Assembly (NCBI GenBank): GCA_002429115.1
Contig: DIYS01000210.1
Span: forward strand, 1 to 27,230
From: Saccharicrinis sp. UBA6048
GTDB taxonomy: Bacteria; Bacteroidota; Bacteroidia; Bacteroidales; Marinilabiliaceae
Direction of reading: 5' to 3'
Length of the DNA stretch: 27,230 nucleotides
Of the stretch, positions 14,956 through 24,345 are shown in pieces. The position numbers and the translations under genes are program-made. The notes below the pieces were generated by a model. The model saw only the letters and a list, made by a program, of their open reading frames with translations, did not search any database and was not told the DNA's origin. The number at the start of each line of letters is the position of its first letter. Positions within the stretch are counted from its first letter, which is position 1.

Positions 14956-16325
14956 TGGCTAAAACGAAGTCTGTTTTTGTTTGCCAGAACTGTGGCAATG
15001 AATCACCAAAATGGGAAGGTAAATGCTATGGCTGTGGCCAGTGGAATACTTTCGTTGAAGAAACTAAGATTACGGGTAAAGCGGCTAAAAACTCAAGGCC
15101 AGGAACGGTCTTGTCTGAACGCACTAAACCGACCCCGGTCTCAAAAGTATCGGTGGAAGAACAGCCTCGTTTGGGCACCGGTAATGAGGAACTGGATCGT
15201 GTATTAGGCGGAGGCCTTGTGCCAGGAGCGATGGTACTGATTGGTGGTGAACCCGGCATCGGTAAATCAACCCTTGTATTACAAACAGCATTGAATTTGC
15301 CTGATGTTAAGGTGCTTTATGTTTCTGGCGAAGAAAGTCCACAACAAATTAAACTTCGTGCAGACCGTATTTCCGGTGCAGCAGCTGATAATTGCCATGT
15401 TGTAAGTGAAGTGTCGGTGGAGCACATTATCAAACACATTGAAAATGAAAAACCGGATGTACTGGTGATTGACTCCGTTCAAACACTAGAAACTGAACGC
15501 ATCGAATCAGCGCCAGGAAGTGTTTCTCAGATTCGCGAGTGTACTGCAACCATACTTCGGGTTTGTAAAGAAAAGCATTTGCCGGTGTTCCTGATCGGCC
15601 ACATTACGAAAGAAGGCAGTCTGGCAGGACCTAAGGTACTGGAGCACATGGTGGATGTTGTGCTTCAGTTTGAAGGAGATCGACATCACATGTATCGAAT
15701 ATTGCGCTCGATAAAAAACCGTTTTGGGTCAACCAATGAGATTGGTATCTTCGAGATGCTCGGCTCAGGCCTGCGCGAAGTCAGCAATCCATCGGAGTTG
15801 TTACTAGCCACACAGCAAAAACAAATGAGCGGCGTATCTATTTCAGCAGCCTTAGAAGGTGTTCGCCCGTTTTTAATTGAAGTTCAGGCATTGGCCAGCA
15901 CAGCAGCATACCAGAATCCTCAGCGGTCGGTGACAGGTTTTGACCTGCGTCGATTAAATATGTTGTTGGCCGTACTTGAAAAACGTGCCGGATTTAAACT
16001 GGCCGCCAAAGATGTTTTTCTAAATATTGCAGGTGGTCTAAAGGTAAATGACCCGGCCATTGACTTAGCTGTTATTACCGCAGTGTTATCTTCTAATATG
16101 GATATTGCGGTATCGCCAGATGTTTGCATGACTGGTGAGGTAGGACTATCAGGTGAAATTCGGCCGGTCACACGCCTGGAGCAACGAATTGGTGAAGCCG
16201 CTAAACTAGGTTTTAAAACCATCATTATACCATCGTATGTAAAAGGTGTTGAACTAAACAAGTTTGATATACAAATTGTGAAAGCGAATAAAATTGAAGA
16301 AGCATTCAAGTTTTTATTCGCCTGA
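14955..16325 (+). CDS. radA: DNA repair protein RadA
   Basis: RadA is a RecA-like, hexameric DNA branch-migration helicase that acts in recombinational repair and transformation. All family parts are present in 456 residues: a C4 zinc finger (C10, C13, C24, C27), Walker A GGEPGIGKST at 97-106, Walker B near VLVIDS at about 169-174, the RadA signature KNRFG at 254-258, and a C-terminal Lon-protease-like domain lacking protease function (about 300-456). It overlaps rfaE2 by one base. Its last 12 bases overlap the end of the convergent histidine-kinase gene, so no separate terminator fits between them. Confidence 0.95.
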   Translation: MAKTKSVFVCQNCGNESPKWEGKCYGCGQWNTFVEETKITGKAAKNSRPGTVLSERTKPTPVSKVSVEEQPRLGTGNEELDRVLGGGLVPGAMVLIGGEPGIGKSTLVLQTALNLPDVKVLYVSGEESPQQIKLRADRISGAAADNCHVVSEVSVEHIIKHIENEKPDVLVIDSVQTLETERIESAPGSVSQIRECTATILRVCKEKHLPVFLIGHITKEGSLAGPKVLEHMVDVVLQFEGDRHHMYRILRSIKNRFGSTNEIGIFEMLGSGLREVSNPSELLLATQQKQMSGVSISAALEGVRPFLIEVQALASTAAYQNPQRSVTGFDLRRLNMLLAVLEKRAGFKLAAKDVFLNIAGGLKVNDPAIDLAVITAVLSSNMDIAVSPDVCMTGEVGLSGEIRPVTRLEQRIGEAAKLGFKTIIIPSYVKGVELNKFDIQIVKANKIEEAFKFLFA

Positions 16326-18059
16326 GCAAAATGGTAGTTTAATAAAAAAAGTAGTTCCCTCACCGGGTAATGATTCAAGATAGAGAGCTCCTCCCATTTT
16401 CTCGATTAAGTTTGAGCATATGGCGAGGCCAAGCCCGGTACCTCCGGGATGTAGCTTTTTAGAATCACGAACTTGCACAAAGCGATCAAAAATTCGTTGC
16501 TGATTCTCTTTGGCAATGCCAATACCTGTATCTCTTACAAAAAATTGAATGATCTTATTTTCCATCAATTCATAACCTAGCTCAATAAATCCTTCATAAG
16601 TAAATTTAATCGAATTATTAATCAGGTTTGACAGCACCTGTCGCAATCGCGTTCCATCCACCAGCATGGCCGCTTTATCTTTTGGTAAAGGAGTATGTGT
16701 TAATACATCAATATGACTTTTTGAAGCATTGTGCAAAATGGATATCATATTAACTGACAAATCAGAAATCAGCTCATTAATATTAATCGTACAATTTACA
16801 ATGGATACCTGGTTTGCTTCAATTTTGGAGTAATCAACAATATCATCAATCAAATTCAGCAAGTGCATACTGTTTTTAAAAATGATGTTGGCATACATCT
16901 TAACATCAATGGGGTCCTGTTCACTATGATTCAGAAGCTCGCTAAAGCCAACTATTGCATTCATTGGTGTGCGTATCTCATGACTCATATTAGCCAAAAA
17001 AGCAGATTTTAACTTTTCCGACTCCACAGCCTGATTATGCGCATCAATTAATTTTTGCTCATAGGCTTTGCGCTCGCTGATATCCCGCACAATTGCATAC
17101 ACTACTTGTTTATCCTGCAGTTCGAACATTCTTGAATGCACCTCCATAGGAATGATACCCTTTTTTGTATTAAATTCTGCTTTCATTACATAAGAATCAG
17201 CTACAAATCCTGCTTCATACGCTTTGCGCTCATCAGGTGAATAATGATTAGATAGTAATTCAAACGGATTTAAGCGACTCAGGTCATCCATTGTAAATCC
17301 TGTCATCTCTTCGGCAGCCTTATTCATCTGCAAACAGCCGCTAATTTTATTATCGGAGCCCAACTCCCATAGGAATATAGCGTCATTGGCCAAATCAAAA
17401 AGTTGTCGGTATTTTTCTTCACTGATAGATAATTGACGCGTTCTCTGGTCTACCCTGTTCTCTAATTCATTATTCAGCTTTTTTAATTCCCTGAGTAGAG
17501 ATATACGCTCCCATTTATCAACAACCAACTGTATAATCTGATGAAAAGTCAAAAGGTCCTGACCACGCAAAGGAACATCATTTTCATTATTTACAAAGAT
17601 GAAAAATCCTTGTTTTACTTGTCTCGAATGAAATGTTATTATCAATGCTTCTGCAGGCTTAAATAGCTTCTCAGCCTGACTAAACAAGATGGCATTTTTC
17701 CGATTTGATAAATTTAGCTCAACAACTGATTCGGATAGTATTTCATCAATCAGTTCTTTTGAAAACTTAAGATTTTCGGAACAATCAGATTTTATAAACA
17801 GAGAACAATAATGTCCCAGGCAATGAGGCTCATTATTCTTTAGCTCATAACAAGCACAAAATGGAATATTTTTTAAGATGGATATTTTTTCAAGAACTGA
17901 AACTAAAAGATCTGTCTCATTACCAATCGCCTCAAAGCTTTCGGCAATCAGGCTTAAAAGCATCATTTCTTCCAACCGACCCGATAATGAATCGTTTTCC
18001 TCTTCTAAAACTTTAATTTGCTGCTCCAGTTTTTTAATATTATCTCCCGACCTGCTCAT
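16314..18059 (-). CDS. Soluble PAS-type sensor histidine kinase
   Basis: This is a 581-residue cytosolic histidine kinase without membrane segments. In order: an N-terminal coiled coil (about 7-32), a probable GAF-like domain (about 35-180, Cys-rich at 68-95), a second coiled coil (185-212), a PAS domain (about 213-330, ending DISERKAYEQ), HisKA with phospho-acceptor H360 in NMSHEIRTPMN, and HATPase with the N box NNSIKF (481-486), DTGIGI (510-515) and GGTGLGLAI (539-547). No receiver domain is fused and no response regulator gene lies in the window, so its partner is elsewhere. The start overlaps the end of the hydrolase gene by 20 bp, implying coupled translation. The cysteine-rich sensor region might bind a metal or sense redox state; this is speculation. 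Confidence 0.88.
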   Translation of the reverse strand: MSRSGDNIKKLEQQIKVLEEENDSLSGRLEEMMLLSLIAESFEAIGNETDLLVSVLEKISILKNIPFCACYELKNNEPHCLGHYCSLFIKSDCSENLKFSKELIDEILSESVVELNLSNRKNAILFSQAEKLFKPAEALIITFHSRQVKQGFFIFVNNENDVPLRGQDLLTFHQIIQLVVDKWERISLLRELKKLNNELENRVDQRTRQLSISEEKYRQLFDLANDAIFLWELGSDNKISGCLQMNKAAEEMTGFTMDDLSRLNPFELLSNHYSPDERKAYEAGFVADSYVMKAEFNTKKGIIPMEVHSRMFELQDKQVVYAIVRDISERKAYEQKLIDAHNQAVESEKLKSAFLANMSHEIRTPMNAIVGFSELLNHSEQDPIDVKMYANIIFKNSMHLLNLIDDIVDYSKIEANQVSIVNCTININELISDLSVNMISILHNASKSHIDVLTHTPLPKDKAAMLVDGTRLRQVLSNLINNSIKFTYEGFIELGYELMENKIIQFFVRDTGIGIAKENQQRIFDRFVQVRDSKKLHPGGTGLGLAICSNLIEKMGGALYLESLPGEGTTFFIKLPFCSGE

Positions 18060-18885
18060 TAATATTTTGAATAAAAGAGTTCAGATATTCAGCTATAAGC
18101 CCGGGCTCATCCTCTTGAATAAAGTGCCCTGCATTAGGTATAATTTTTAGTTGACTATGCTTAATATGATGATGTAGCTTCTCTACAATGGCCTTACTTA
18201 AGTACACGTCTTTATCGCCACGGATAATCAGAACTGGAATTTTCAAGTTTTCGAGCCTATCGCCTATCTCCAATAAATCCATATTATTAAGGCAATGTGC
18301 AAAATACAGGAAGGCCTTTCGCCCACCACTTGTTCTCATTGGATACCAAAAATAATCCATCAGCTCCTTCGTAAGGCGATCTTTCTGATGGATACCTCGT
18401 TTGACGATAAACCTAAATGCACCCAAATCAAGTGTAGCCATTGCAAGCTGCCTGATGATTGGTGTCCGCATAGAAATTATTGGCTGAACGGGCCAGAAGT
18501 CATACGCCACCGTATTGATAACTGTTAAACTCAAGGCTTGTGAAGCATAACTTGTGGCTAATATCTGAGCAATGCCCCCTCCCACATCGTGACCTACCAA
18601 ATGAACGCTCTCCAGATGAAGACGATGTATAAATTCAGAAAGTACTTTTGCATGATTTTTCAATGAAAACTCCATATCAATTGACTTATCAGAATCGCCA
18701 CAACCCAACAAATCGACAATAATTAGCTCATAATGATGTTCGAGGTAAGGGGTAAGATTGCGCCATATAAATGAATAGGTGGTAATACCATGAATAAAAA
18801 GCAATGGTTCACCGGTTCCCAAGCGATAATAAACCAGTTCATGATTGTCGATTAGAATACTATGGCGATCTTTTTTCTTAAGCAT
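18040..18885 (-). CDS. Alpha/beta-hydrolase with aspartate nucleophile
   Basis: This is a 281-residue alpha/beta-fold hydrolase without a signal peptide. The oxyanion-hole motif is HG at 32-33. The nucleophile elbow GHDVG (98-102) carries Asp100 where esterases carry Ser. The acid is probably D224 or D226 in RGDKD, and the base H254 in NAGHF. An Asp nucleophile is the hallmark of haloalkane/fluoroacetate dehalogenases and epoxide hydrolases, so either activity is possible; the substrate is unknown. The cap region (about 130-200) is long and aromatic. The gene overlaps the downstream histidine kinase by 20 bp, so enzyme and sensor are produced together. It lies 91 bp downstream of the nuclease cluster and may or may not share its transcript. 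Confidence 0.8.
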   Translation of the reverse strand: MLKKKDRHSILIDNHELVYYRLGTGEPLLFIHGITTYSFIWRNLTPYLEHHYELIIVDLLGCGDSDKSIDMEFSLKNHAKVLSEFIHRLHLESVHLVGHDVGGGIAQILATSYASQALSLTVINTVAYDFWPVQPIISMRTPIIRQLAMATLDLGAFRFIVKRGIHQKDRLTKELMDYFWYPMRTSGGRKAFLYFAHCLNNMDLLEIGDRLENLKIPVLIIRGDKDVYLSKAIVEKLHHHIKHSQLKIIPNAGHFIQEDEPGLIAEYLNSFIQNINEQVGR

Positions 18886-18976
18886 CTTATCTGGAAATGA
18901 ACAATAAGATAAGAACTAATTAACAAAAAAGCCACCTTCACAGATGTTAGAGATTAATGGTTAACATTTTAGCACT

Positions 18977-20122
18977 TTACATGCCACCCCATTTGTATTT
19001 GTCCAGCTTTTGCTCAAGGCTATTCTCAATATCATCAGGCAGGTTATGGAAGAAATTAATTCCTGTTTTTTGTTCCAAGTCATCAATCGTAATTGCATAA
19101 TCACTTACGAGCACTTCGCTTTCATCATAATCATTTCGATGCTCTATCCAAAAAGCAACACCTGAGTATTCATTGTCTTTATAATTAACCAAAGCCATGA
19201 AGTAATATTTTGGTATGGGCACATAGTTACTTGTTGTTGTGTAGCCGATTACCTTATCCAATGTGCCACCTTTGACAACATACAATGTATCTCTAAAAGA
19301 ATTACTACGCCCCCAAATACGAACTACATTTTCAAACTTTGTCCATATGTTCTGATTAAAATCGCCATACATGGGTGAAATGTTTGAGTAGTAAAAAGTC
19401 TGTTCATTGGCCTCTTTGCTATAAACACGATCAGCTGATGCCACTATATGACCACGATCATAGCCATAATAGTCTTCTTTTTGCGAACAATGCTCTTTAG
19501 CTAATTGAGGATCATCAGCCCAGGCATTCGTCCGGTTAACATTATTGGCAGCCGTTTCATTGTAAAAACTAAACGCCACCCAACGGGCATGTTTCTTTGA
19601 TTTAATGTATTCCAGACTAAAGTTGGCAATGGCTTTTCCCTGATGGTTAGTGGTGTGGGCAATAAATTGTGCATCCTTAACATCATCCAACTGTGGTACT
19701 TCTATCCGTTTTGAAATGTCTCCGAATCCAGTATTACCTCCATTGCCTTGATAATCCGATTCACTTTTTCCACTTTGTTGGATAAATAAATATTCCGTTT
19801 TGTCAGCGGTAGATAATTTTAAGTTAACACTGCGTTTTTGTTCCGCATTCTCTTTAATTGTAATTGTCAATGTTTCATTTCCATGACCATATCGTGGTGC
19901 GACAGATAGCCAAATCACATCTTCGTCAACCGTCCAGTTTGTATTGCTTGTTATTTGCAATTCGAATTTGCCACCTTCAACTGGAATATCTTCAGCATCA
20001 AAGTTTATTTCAAAGCTTAAATTTCCGGAATTCGAATTACTGTCGTTACAGCCATAAAATGCAAAGAGAGCACCGATTATGATGCTCATAGACCATAGAT
20101 GTTTATTTCCTAATTCTATCAC
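18977..20122 (-). CDS. BACON-domain DNA/RNA non-specific endonuclease lipoprotein
   Basis: This 381-residue protein is probably a lipoprotein: a hydrophobic stretch (12-23) ends in AFYGC, with Cys25 as the likely acylation site and no better cleavage site. Residues about 35-118 look like a BACON-type beta-sandwich (FELQITSNTNWTV...WLSV...IQQSGK), found in Bacteroidota carbohydrate- or surface-binding proteins. Residues about 135-375 are the NUC1 (ββα-metal) nuclease: DRGH at 222-225 with general base H225, and N258 in FNQNIWTKFE as the likely magnesium ligand. Such enzymes cut both DNA and RNA without sequence preference. It starts 11 bp after the EEP nuclease gene, so the two are probably co-transcribed. 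Anchoring would keep the activity at the cell surface or in the periplasm. Confidence 0.88.
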   Translation of the reverse strand: MIELGNKHLWSMSIIIGALFAFYGCNDSNSNSGNLSFEINFDAEDIPVEGGKFELQITSNTNWTVDEDVIWLSVAPRYGHGNETLTITIKENAEQKRSVNLKLSTADKTEYLFIQQSGKSESDYQGNGGNTGFGDISKRIEVPQLDDVKDAQFIAHTTNHQGKAIANFSLEYIKSKKHARWVAFSFYNETAANNVNRTNAWADDPQLAKEHCSQKEDYYGYDRGHIVASADRVYSKEANEQTFYYSNISPMYGDFNQNIWTKFENVVRIWGRSNSFRDTLYVVKGGTLDKVIGYTTTSNYVPIPKYYFMALVNYKDNEYSGVAFWIEHRNDYDESEVLVSDYAITIDDLEQKTGINFFHNLPDDIENSLEQKLDKYKWGGM

Positions 20123-20133
20123 CTTTTTATTCC

Positions 20134-21156
20134 TTATAACTCTTTAACCAGATAAGTGATCACGGGTAAATGATCGCTGTAGCCATTCAGGTAAATACCT
20201 TTTGAATGGGTTCGTTTGGGGTAACCTTTAAATTGGCCTTCCTGATTTATTAAAAAGTCTTTGTTAAATATTTCCGACTTCCAGTAGTTCAGCCGGGATT
20301 TATCATCTGATATCAATGCTTTACTCACTAAAATCTGATCAAATAAGTTCCAGCTCCCTTTGTAAGCTAAAGTTCCTATTCCTTGTGCGTAAAACTCCCA
20401 ATAAGGATTGTACAATTCATCCTGTCCGACCATCTCTTTATTTCGCTTACCCCTTAGCACTTTCTTTACACTGTTGTTTGTTGGTTCATCATTAAAATCG
20501 CCCATAACAAAAATCTTGGCTTCGTTATTACTGTTTAATAGTGAGTCAATGATCGATCGGGTCACCTCGGCAGCCTGTTCGCGTCGTATTGATTTTGATC
20601 GCCTTGATGGCCAATGATTGACGATAATATGAATGTCTTCACCTGCAATTTCTCCACTTACCACCAATTGATCTCTCGATTTGTACTTTGGCTCATCGGG
20701 ATAAACAAAGGGAACTGCACGATATGATTTAAACTTAAAGATGGAGGGATTATAAATCAGAGCAACATCAATTCCCCGAAAATCGGGCGACTCCTGATGA
20801 ACGATCTGATAGTTCTTTTTCGCAAAACTACCTGTTTGTACCAAATCCTCTAAGACACGTCGATTCTCAACCTCTGACAAACCGATAATTGCCGGTCCCT
20901 GTGGACAATACTTGCCACCCAACTGATCAAGTACTGAGGCCATATTCTCTAATTTATTTTGATACTTCATCTCGTTCCAATTATATCTACCTTCCGGCGT
21001 AAATTCGATATCATTGGTATCCTCAGAATCCTCTGTGTCAAATAAATTCTCAACATTGTAAAATGAAATGCCATAAACAGCATATTTCTTCTTCTCCTGA
21101 GCATTGGCCGCTATCCCAAGAAAAAATACGATGACAAATAATAGATGAAGTCTCAT
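20134..21156 (-). CDS. Secreted endonuclease/exonuclease/phosphatase-family nuclease
   Basis: This is a 340-residue exported protein. The signal peptide (1 to about 19) ends at ANAQ with a signal peptidase I-type site, no lipobox. The mature part is the EEP (DNase I-like) fold: YNVENLFD (33-40), the metal ligand region LSEVENRRV with E95 or E97, GIDVALIYN (128-136), NHWPSR with catalytic H181, GDFNDEP (219-225) with D220/N222, and the C-terminal SDHLPV (327-332) with D328/H329. All catalytic positions are present, so it should be active. EEP members include DNases, phosphodiesterases and phosphatases; next to a NUC1 nuclease a role in nucleic-acid breakdown outside the cytoplasm is most likely. 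Spacing to the gene upstream is 65 bp and to the gene downstream 11 bp. Confidence 0.9.
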   Translation of the reverse strand: MRLHLLFVIVFFLGIAANAQEKKKYAVYGISFYNVENLFDTEDSEDTNDIEFTPEGRYNWNEMKYQNKLENMASVLDQLGGKYCPQGPAIIGLSEVENRRVLEDLVQTGSFAKKNYQIVHQESPDFRGIDVALIYNPSIFKFKSYRAVPFVYPDEPKYKSRDQLVVSGEIAGEDIHIIVNHWPSRRSKSIRREQAAEVTRSIIDSLLNSNNEAKIFVMGDFNDEPTNNSVKKVLRGKRNKEMVGQDELYNPYWEFYAQGIGTLAYKGSWNLFDQILVSKALISDDKSRLNYWKSEIFNKDFLINQEGQFKGYPKRTHSKGIYLNGYSDHLPVITYLVKEL

Positions 21157-21221
21157 GCTAAAAAATTAAAAAGAGAGGCAGCCTTAAACCACTACCTCAA
21201 TCTAATAAATAAGATATTGAA

Positions 21222-22943
21222 TTAATTTGTTTCTGTCACCTTAAAATCATCAACGAATACCCTCTGAGTGACTGTATTACTATTATATACCCTCGTTGTA
21301 GTTTTAATTGTAATGGTTGAATTTACTTGTCCATCTGTAAAATCAACAGAAACATCAACCATATCTCCTTCTTTACCACTACTTGTAAATGAAACAGTTT
21401 TTTCAACACCTCCAACTTCAACCACTATTGAATTATCTTCCGGATACCAGCCCCGAGTCTTAAAAGACACTGTAAAATCACCTCCATTTACAGATAAATC
21501 AAGCTCTTTCGTCATCATCGAACCAGCACTTGAACTAGATCCAATTTTGACAGTACCTGCTGCTTGGTATACTCGATCAGTAGAAGTGAAGCTATCACCT
21601 CCATCCCAAAGTGATCCACTCGCATCAACAACTGTACCTCCTGAAGCAGTTGCAAAGTCTTCAAATAAAATTTCAGTTCCCGTGTTACCTCCTGTTCCAC
21701 CGCTACTGCTTTCAGCACCAAATTTGAAATTATCAATACGGAATGTCGTTGAGTTACCGGATCCTCCTTGAGCGACATACTTAAAGCCAATGTACTTTAT
21801 GCCTGTTTGTGAAGATAAATCAACATTTCCTGAAGGTATAAACGCATTGTCAGCATCGCTTTCCTGAGCTAATGTAACTGATAAACTAGTAACATTTGCT
21901 GATGATGGATCAATTCCATCCATAACAAATACTTCAAGTGAAGAAGTATTGTTCCAGTAGGCTTTCGCGGTCTCAAACGTCATGATCTTATTAGTAGCAT
22001 TATCCATATCAATAGCCGGGGTGATTAACCAATACTCGTAATCAGCACTTGCACCATTGTGAGCAGATGCCTGTGCATAATTATTGCTTGAATATGTTCT
22101 GATTTGCCAATCTCTATCACCAAGAACTTTTGCTACAGTCCACCCATTTATATTAGCTGCATCATAATTAGTGCCGGTTTCAAAGTCTTCATCTAAAGAA
22201 GTAACACCACTTCCTCCTCCGGAACCACCAGTACCAATTATAAAAATCTCTTCACGTTCGGTTACATCCGTATCAACCGTAATACTGATAGTCATTGTAC
22301 CTGAGCCAGCGTCAGATGCAATGGCTTTAATGGTTACCAGCTCTCGTGGATTCAGTGTAATTATTTTTGAGTAAGTCGTCTGATCCGGAGCTTCTCCAAC
22401 AGTTATGTCAATAGTAATATCACCAGCCGGAAAATAAGCTGCTCGTTCTTCTGTTTTTGTAAAATCAATGGTGTTGCTACTCTGCTTTACCTTGGCTGAA
22501 TATTCAGTAAAAGTTGTTTTAAAATCATCCGTCCACAAAAATTTCACTCCTGCATTGGTTTGTGTACAGTTTAATGCAACGGTCTTATTCTGACCTGGTT
22601 CAACACTAACCTGTACATCAGCACCATAAACAGGCATTTCGAATGCCGGCGTGGTAAACTCTTCAGAATAGGCTTCAACAGTATAAGTACCTGCAATTAA
22701 CTCAAGCTGATCGGGTGCACTTGAGAAAGGATCAAACTCATTAACAACAGCGTCTTTGCTGTCTTTAATCTGCACAACAAAGTCATTTGGATCAACTGTC
22801 GAACTCGTCGATTTTAATTGAACACTGGTATTGACACCACATTTTAATTCAATCGTTCCGGTACTTGCTGCTTCATCCTCAATGTTGCTACAGCTTGTTA
22901 AGATTGACAATCCCAATAGTAGGGACATTAATTTAGTCTTCAT
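21222..22943 (-). CDS. DUF4493 / choice-of-anchor lipoprotein
   Basis: This is a 573-residue lipoprotein: lipobox LTSC with Cys18 after a short hydrophobic region. Residues about 28-225 I recognise as DUF4493, including FLWTDDFKTTFTEYSAKV and ERAAYFPAGDITI, a Bacteroidota surface family without known ligand. After a Gly/Ser linker, residues 249-409 form a choice-of-anchor/MAM-like jelly roll starting DEDFETG and ending FRIDNFKFG. A third domain, about 423-573, starts ILFEDFA and ends RVFVDDFKV, again a beta-sandwich of similar type. The middle domain is nearly duplicated in the next gene upstream (DUF5689 protein). No enzymatic motif is seen; binding of a polymer or display on the outer membrane is the plausible role. 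Confidence 0.83.
   Translation of the reverse strand: MKTKLMSLLLGLSILTSCSNIEDEAASTGTIELKCGVNTSVQLKSTSSTVDPNDFVVQIKDSKDAVVNEFDPFSSAPDQLELIAGTYTVEAYSEEFTTPAFEMPVYGADVQVSVEPGQNKTVALNCTQTNAGVKFLWTDDFKTTFTEYSAKVKQSSNTIDFTKTEERAAYFPAGDITIDITVGEAPDQTTYSKIITLNPRELVTIKAIASDAGSGTMTISITVDTDVTEREEIFIIGTGGSGGGSGVTSLDEDFETGTNYDAANINGWTVAKVLGDRDWQIRTYSSNNYAQASAHNGASADYEYWLITPAIDMDNATNKIMTFETAKAYWNNTSSLEVFVMDGIDPSSANVTSLSVTLAQESDADNAFIPSGNVDLSSQTGIKYIGFKYVAQGGSGNSTTFRIDNFKFGAESSSGGTGGNTGTEILFEDFATASGGTVVDASGSLWDGGDSFTSTDRVYQAAGTVKIGSSSSAGSMMTKELDLSVNGGDFTVSFKTRGWYPEDNSIVVEVGGVEKTVSFTSSGKEGDMVDVSVDFTDGQVNSTITIKTTTRVYNSNTVTQRVFVDDFKVTETN
21717..22199 (-). repeat. Duplicated domain, copy 1 (in DUF4493 lipoprotein)
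   Basis: This stretch encodes residues 249-409 and matches 22994-23476 at roughly 70% protein identity by eye, with long identical stretches such as GDRDWQIRTYS, QASAHNGASADYEYWL and GGSGNSTTFRIDNFKFG. The DNA is also clearly similar. Confidence 0.85.
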
Positions 22944-22981
22944 AATTCATTAGGTTTAATTGTTGTCATTATTTATATGCA

Positions 22982-24310
22982 CTATTCAGTGATACCAAAT
23001 TTGAAATTATCTATACGGAAAGTTGTTGAATTCCCAGAACCACCTTTAGCTACATACTTAAAGCCAATGTATTTTTGGCCAGTATGTGCCGACATGTCTA
23101 CATCGCCAGTTGGAATAAATACCCTAGCAGGATCACCTTGTTCAGCCAATCTCACATCTAATTTCTCGACAGTTGCTGTTGATGGATCTTTTCCATCCAT
23201 AATATAAACTTCCAATGACGATGTAATTTTCCAATAGTCCTGAGCAGTTTCAAACGACATGATCTTTTTGCTAGCAACATCAAAATCAATCAACGGAGAT
23301 AAAAGCCAATATTCATAATCGGCACTGGCGCCATTGTGAGCAGATGCTTGTATATAATTATTGTTTGAATAAGTTCTGATTTGCCAATCGCGATCACCTT
23401 GTACCTTAACGACCGACCATCCATTGATTGCCGGTGATCCATAATCTGAACCACTTTCAAAATCTTCGTCGACTTCTGTTACCGGATCATCCGGATCTGG
23501 CTCCAGTGTTGTGCCGTCGTCCACAAAGTTTTCAATATCGGTTGTATCGCGAATAATTAATTGCCAATCTTCATTGAATTTAGACATGATACCGGTTAAA
23601 TTACCCCATCCCTTCGGTAGAATTTTGTTGGCGAAATTGGCATACCTACTGGTATAAACAATAATCTGAGAACCATTAATATCAACAATGGTTCGAGCCG
23701 TAGAATTTGGAATTGGATCGGCAAAAGTCTTTTGTCCACCATCCGTAAACATTACATTTTTAATGCAGACCAAACGATCTTTCATTGGATCAGTTAGTTC
23801 AGCCATTTTCACTGTATCAGCAACCGGATCATCCCCAGGAAAATCATGTCTGAACACCTGGTTGTCAAACATCTCACCCGGCATACGACCAACCGACCAC
23901 TCGCCCGGATTACTTTCATACTTATAACCAATCTGTTGTTTATCCCCATACGTTCCTGTATACAAGCCCTCACATTCAACAAATATCAGTTGACCCACAC
24001 GAAATGTATTGTAGATACTATTCTTATCGATCGATAACTCAATGGCCTGCTCTTCATCTTCAATGATCATTTTTTTATACAGGTTGCCCGACTCATCATT
24101 GGCGGTTACGATACCACTGATTACAACATGTTGGTCTATCAGTTCAAAATCACTATCAAACTGCTCCTTAAACTCTTTGATGGTATGTGTTTTATCACCC
24201 TTATATTCCGGGGCGATCATTGGAGGTACATCGTATTCCCTTTCATCACAAGAAATAAGCATCCCCATAATCAGTGCTAAAACAGATAAGCTATAATTTA
24301 TACGTTTCAT
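22982..24310 (-). CDS. DUF5689 / choice-of-anchor lipoprotein
   Basis: This is a 442-residue lipoprotein with lipobox LISC and Cys21. Residues about 40-262 I recognise as DUF5689: THTIKEFKEQF, HVVISGIVTANDESGNLYK (an OB-fold-like strand pattern) and the repeat unit ending GIMSKFNEDWQLIIRD. OB-fold domains of this sort often sit beside or within nucleases, which fits nucleic-acid binding, though binding is not shown here. A Pro/Asp-rich linker (265-277) leads to a choice-of-anchor jelly roll at 279-439 that is a near copy of the middle domain of the DUF4493 protein. It lies 35 bp downstream of the TonB receptor and 38 bp upstream of the DUF4493 gene. It may act as the receptor's surface lid or binding partner in place of SusD; that is inference. 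Confidence 0.83.
   Translation of the reverse strand: MKRINYSLSVLALIMGMLISCDEREYDVPPMIAPEYKGDKTHTIKEFKEQFDSDFELIDQHVVISGIVTANDESGNLYKKMIIEDEEQAIELSIDKNSIYNTFRVGQLIFVECEGLYTGTYGDKQQIGYKYESNPGEWSVGRMPGEMFDNQVFRHDFPGDDPVADTVKMAELTDPMKDRLVCIKNVMFTDGGQKTFADPIPNSTARTIVDINGSQIIVYTSRYANFANKILPKGWGNLTGIMSKFNEDWQLIIRDTTDIENFVDDGTTLEPDPDDPVTEVDEDFESGSDYGSPAINGWSVVKVQGDRDWQIRTYSNNNYIQASAHNGASADYEYWLLSPLIDFDVASKKIMSFETAQDYWKITSSLEVYIMDGKDPSTATVEKLDVRLAEQGDPARVFIPTGDVDMSAHTGQKYIGFKYVAKGGSGNSTTFRIDNFKFGITE
22994..23476 (-). repeat. Duplicated domain, copy 2 (in DUF5689 lipoprotein)
   Basis: This stretch encodes residues 279-439 of the DUF5689 protein and matches 21717-22199. The two copies sit at different positions in their proteins (C-terminal here, internal there), so the duplication was of the domain and not of the whole gene. 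Confidence 0.85.
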
Positions 24311-24345
24311 TATTTCGTGTTTTTCTTTTTCAAATCAGGTTATAA

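Noticed and set aside
18977..24310. Type IX secretion C-terminal signals on the surface proteins
   Set aside because: The C-termini do not show the usual conserved T9SS sorting-domain pattern; two nuclease-cluster proteins instead carry clear lipoboxes.
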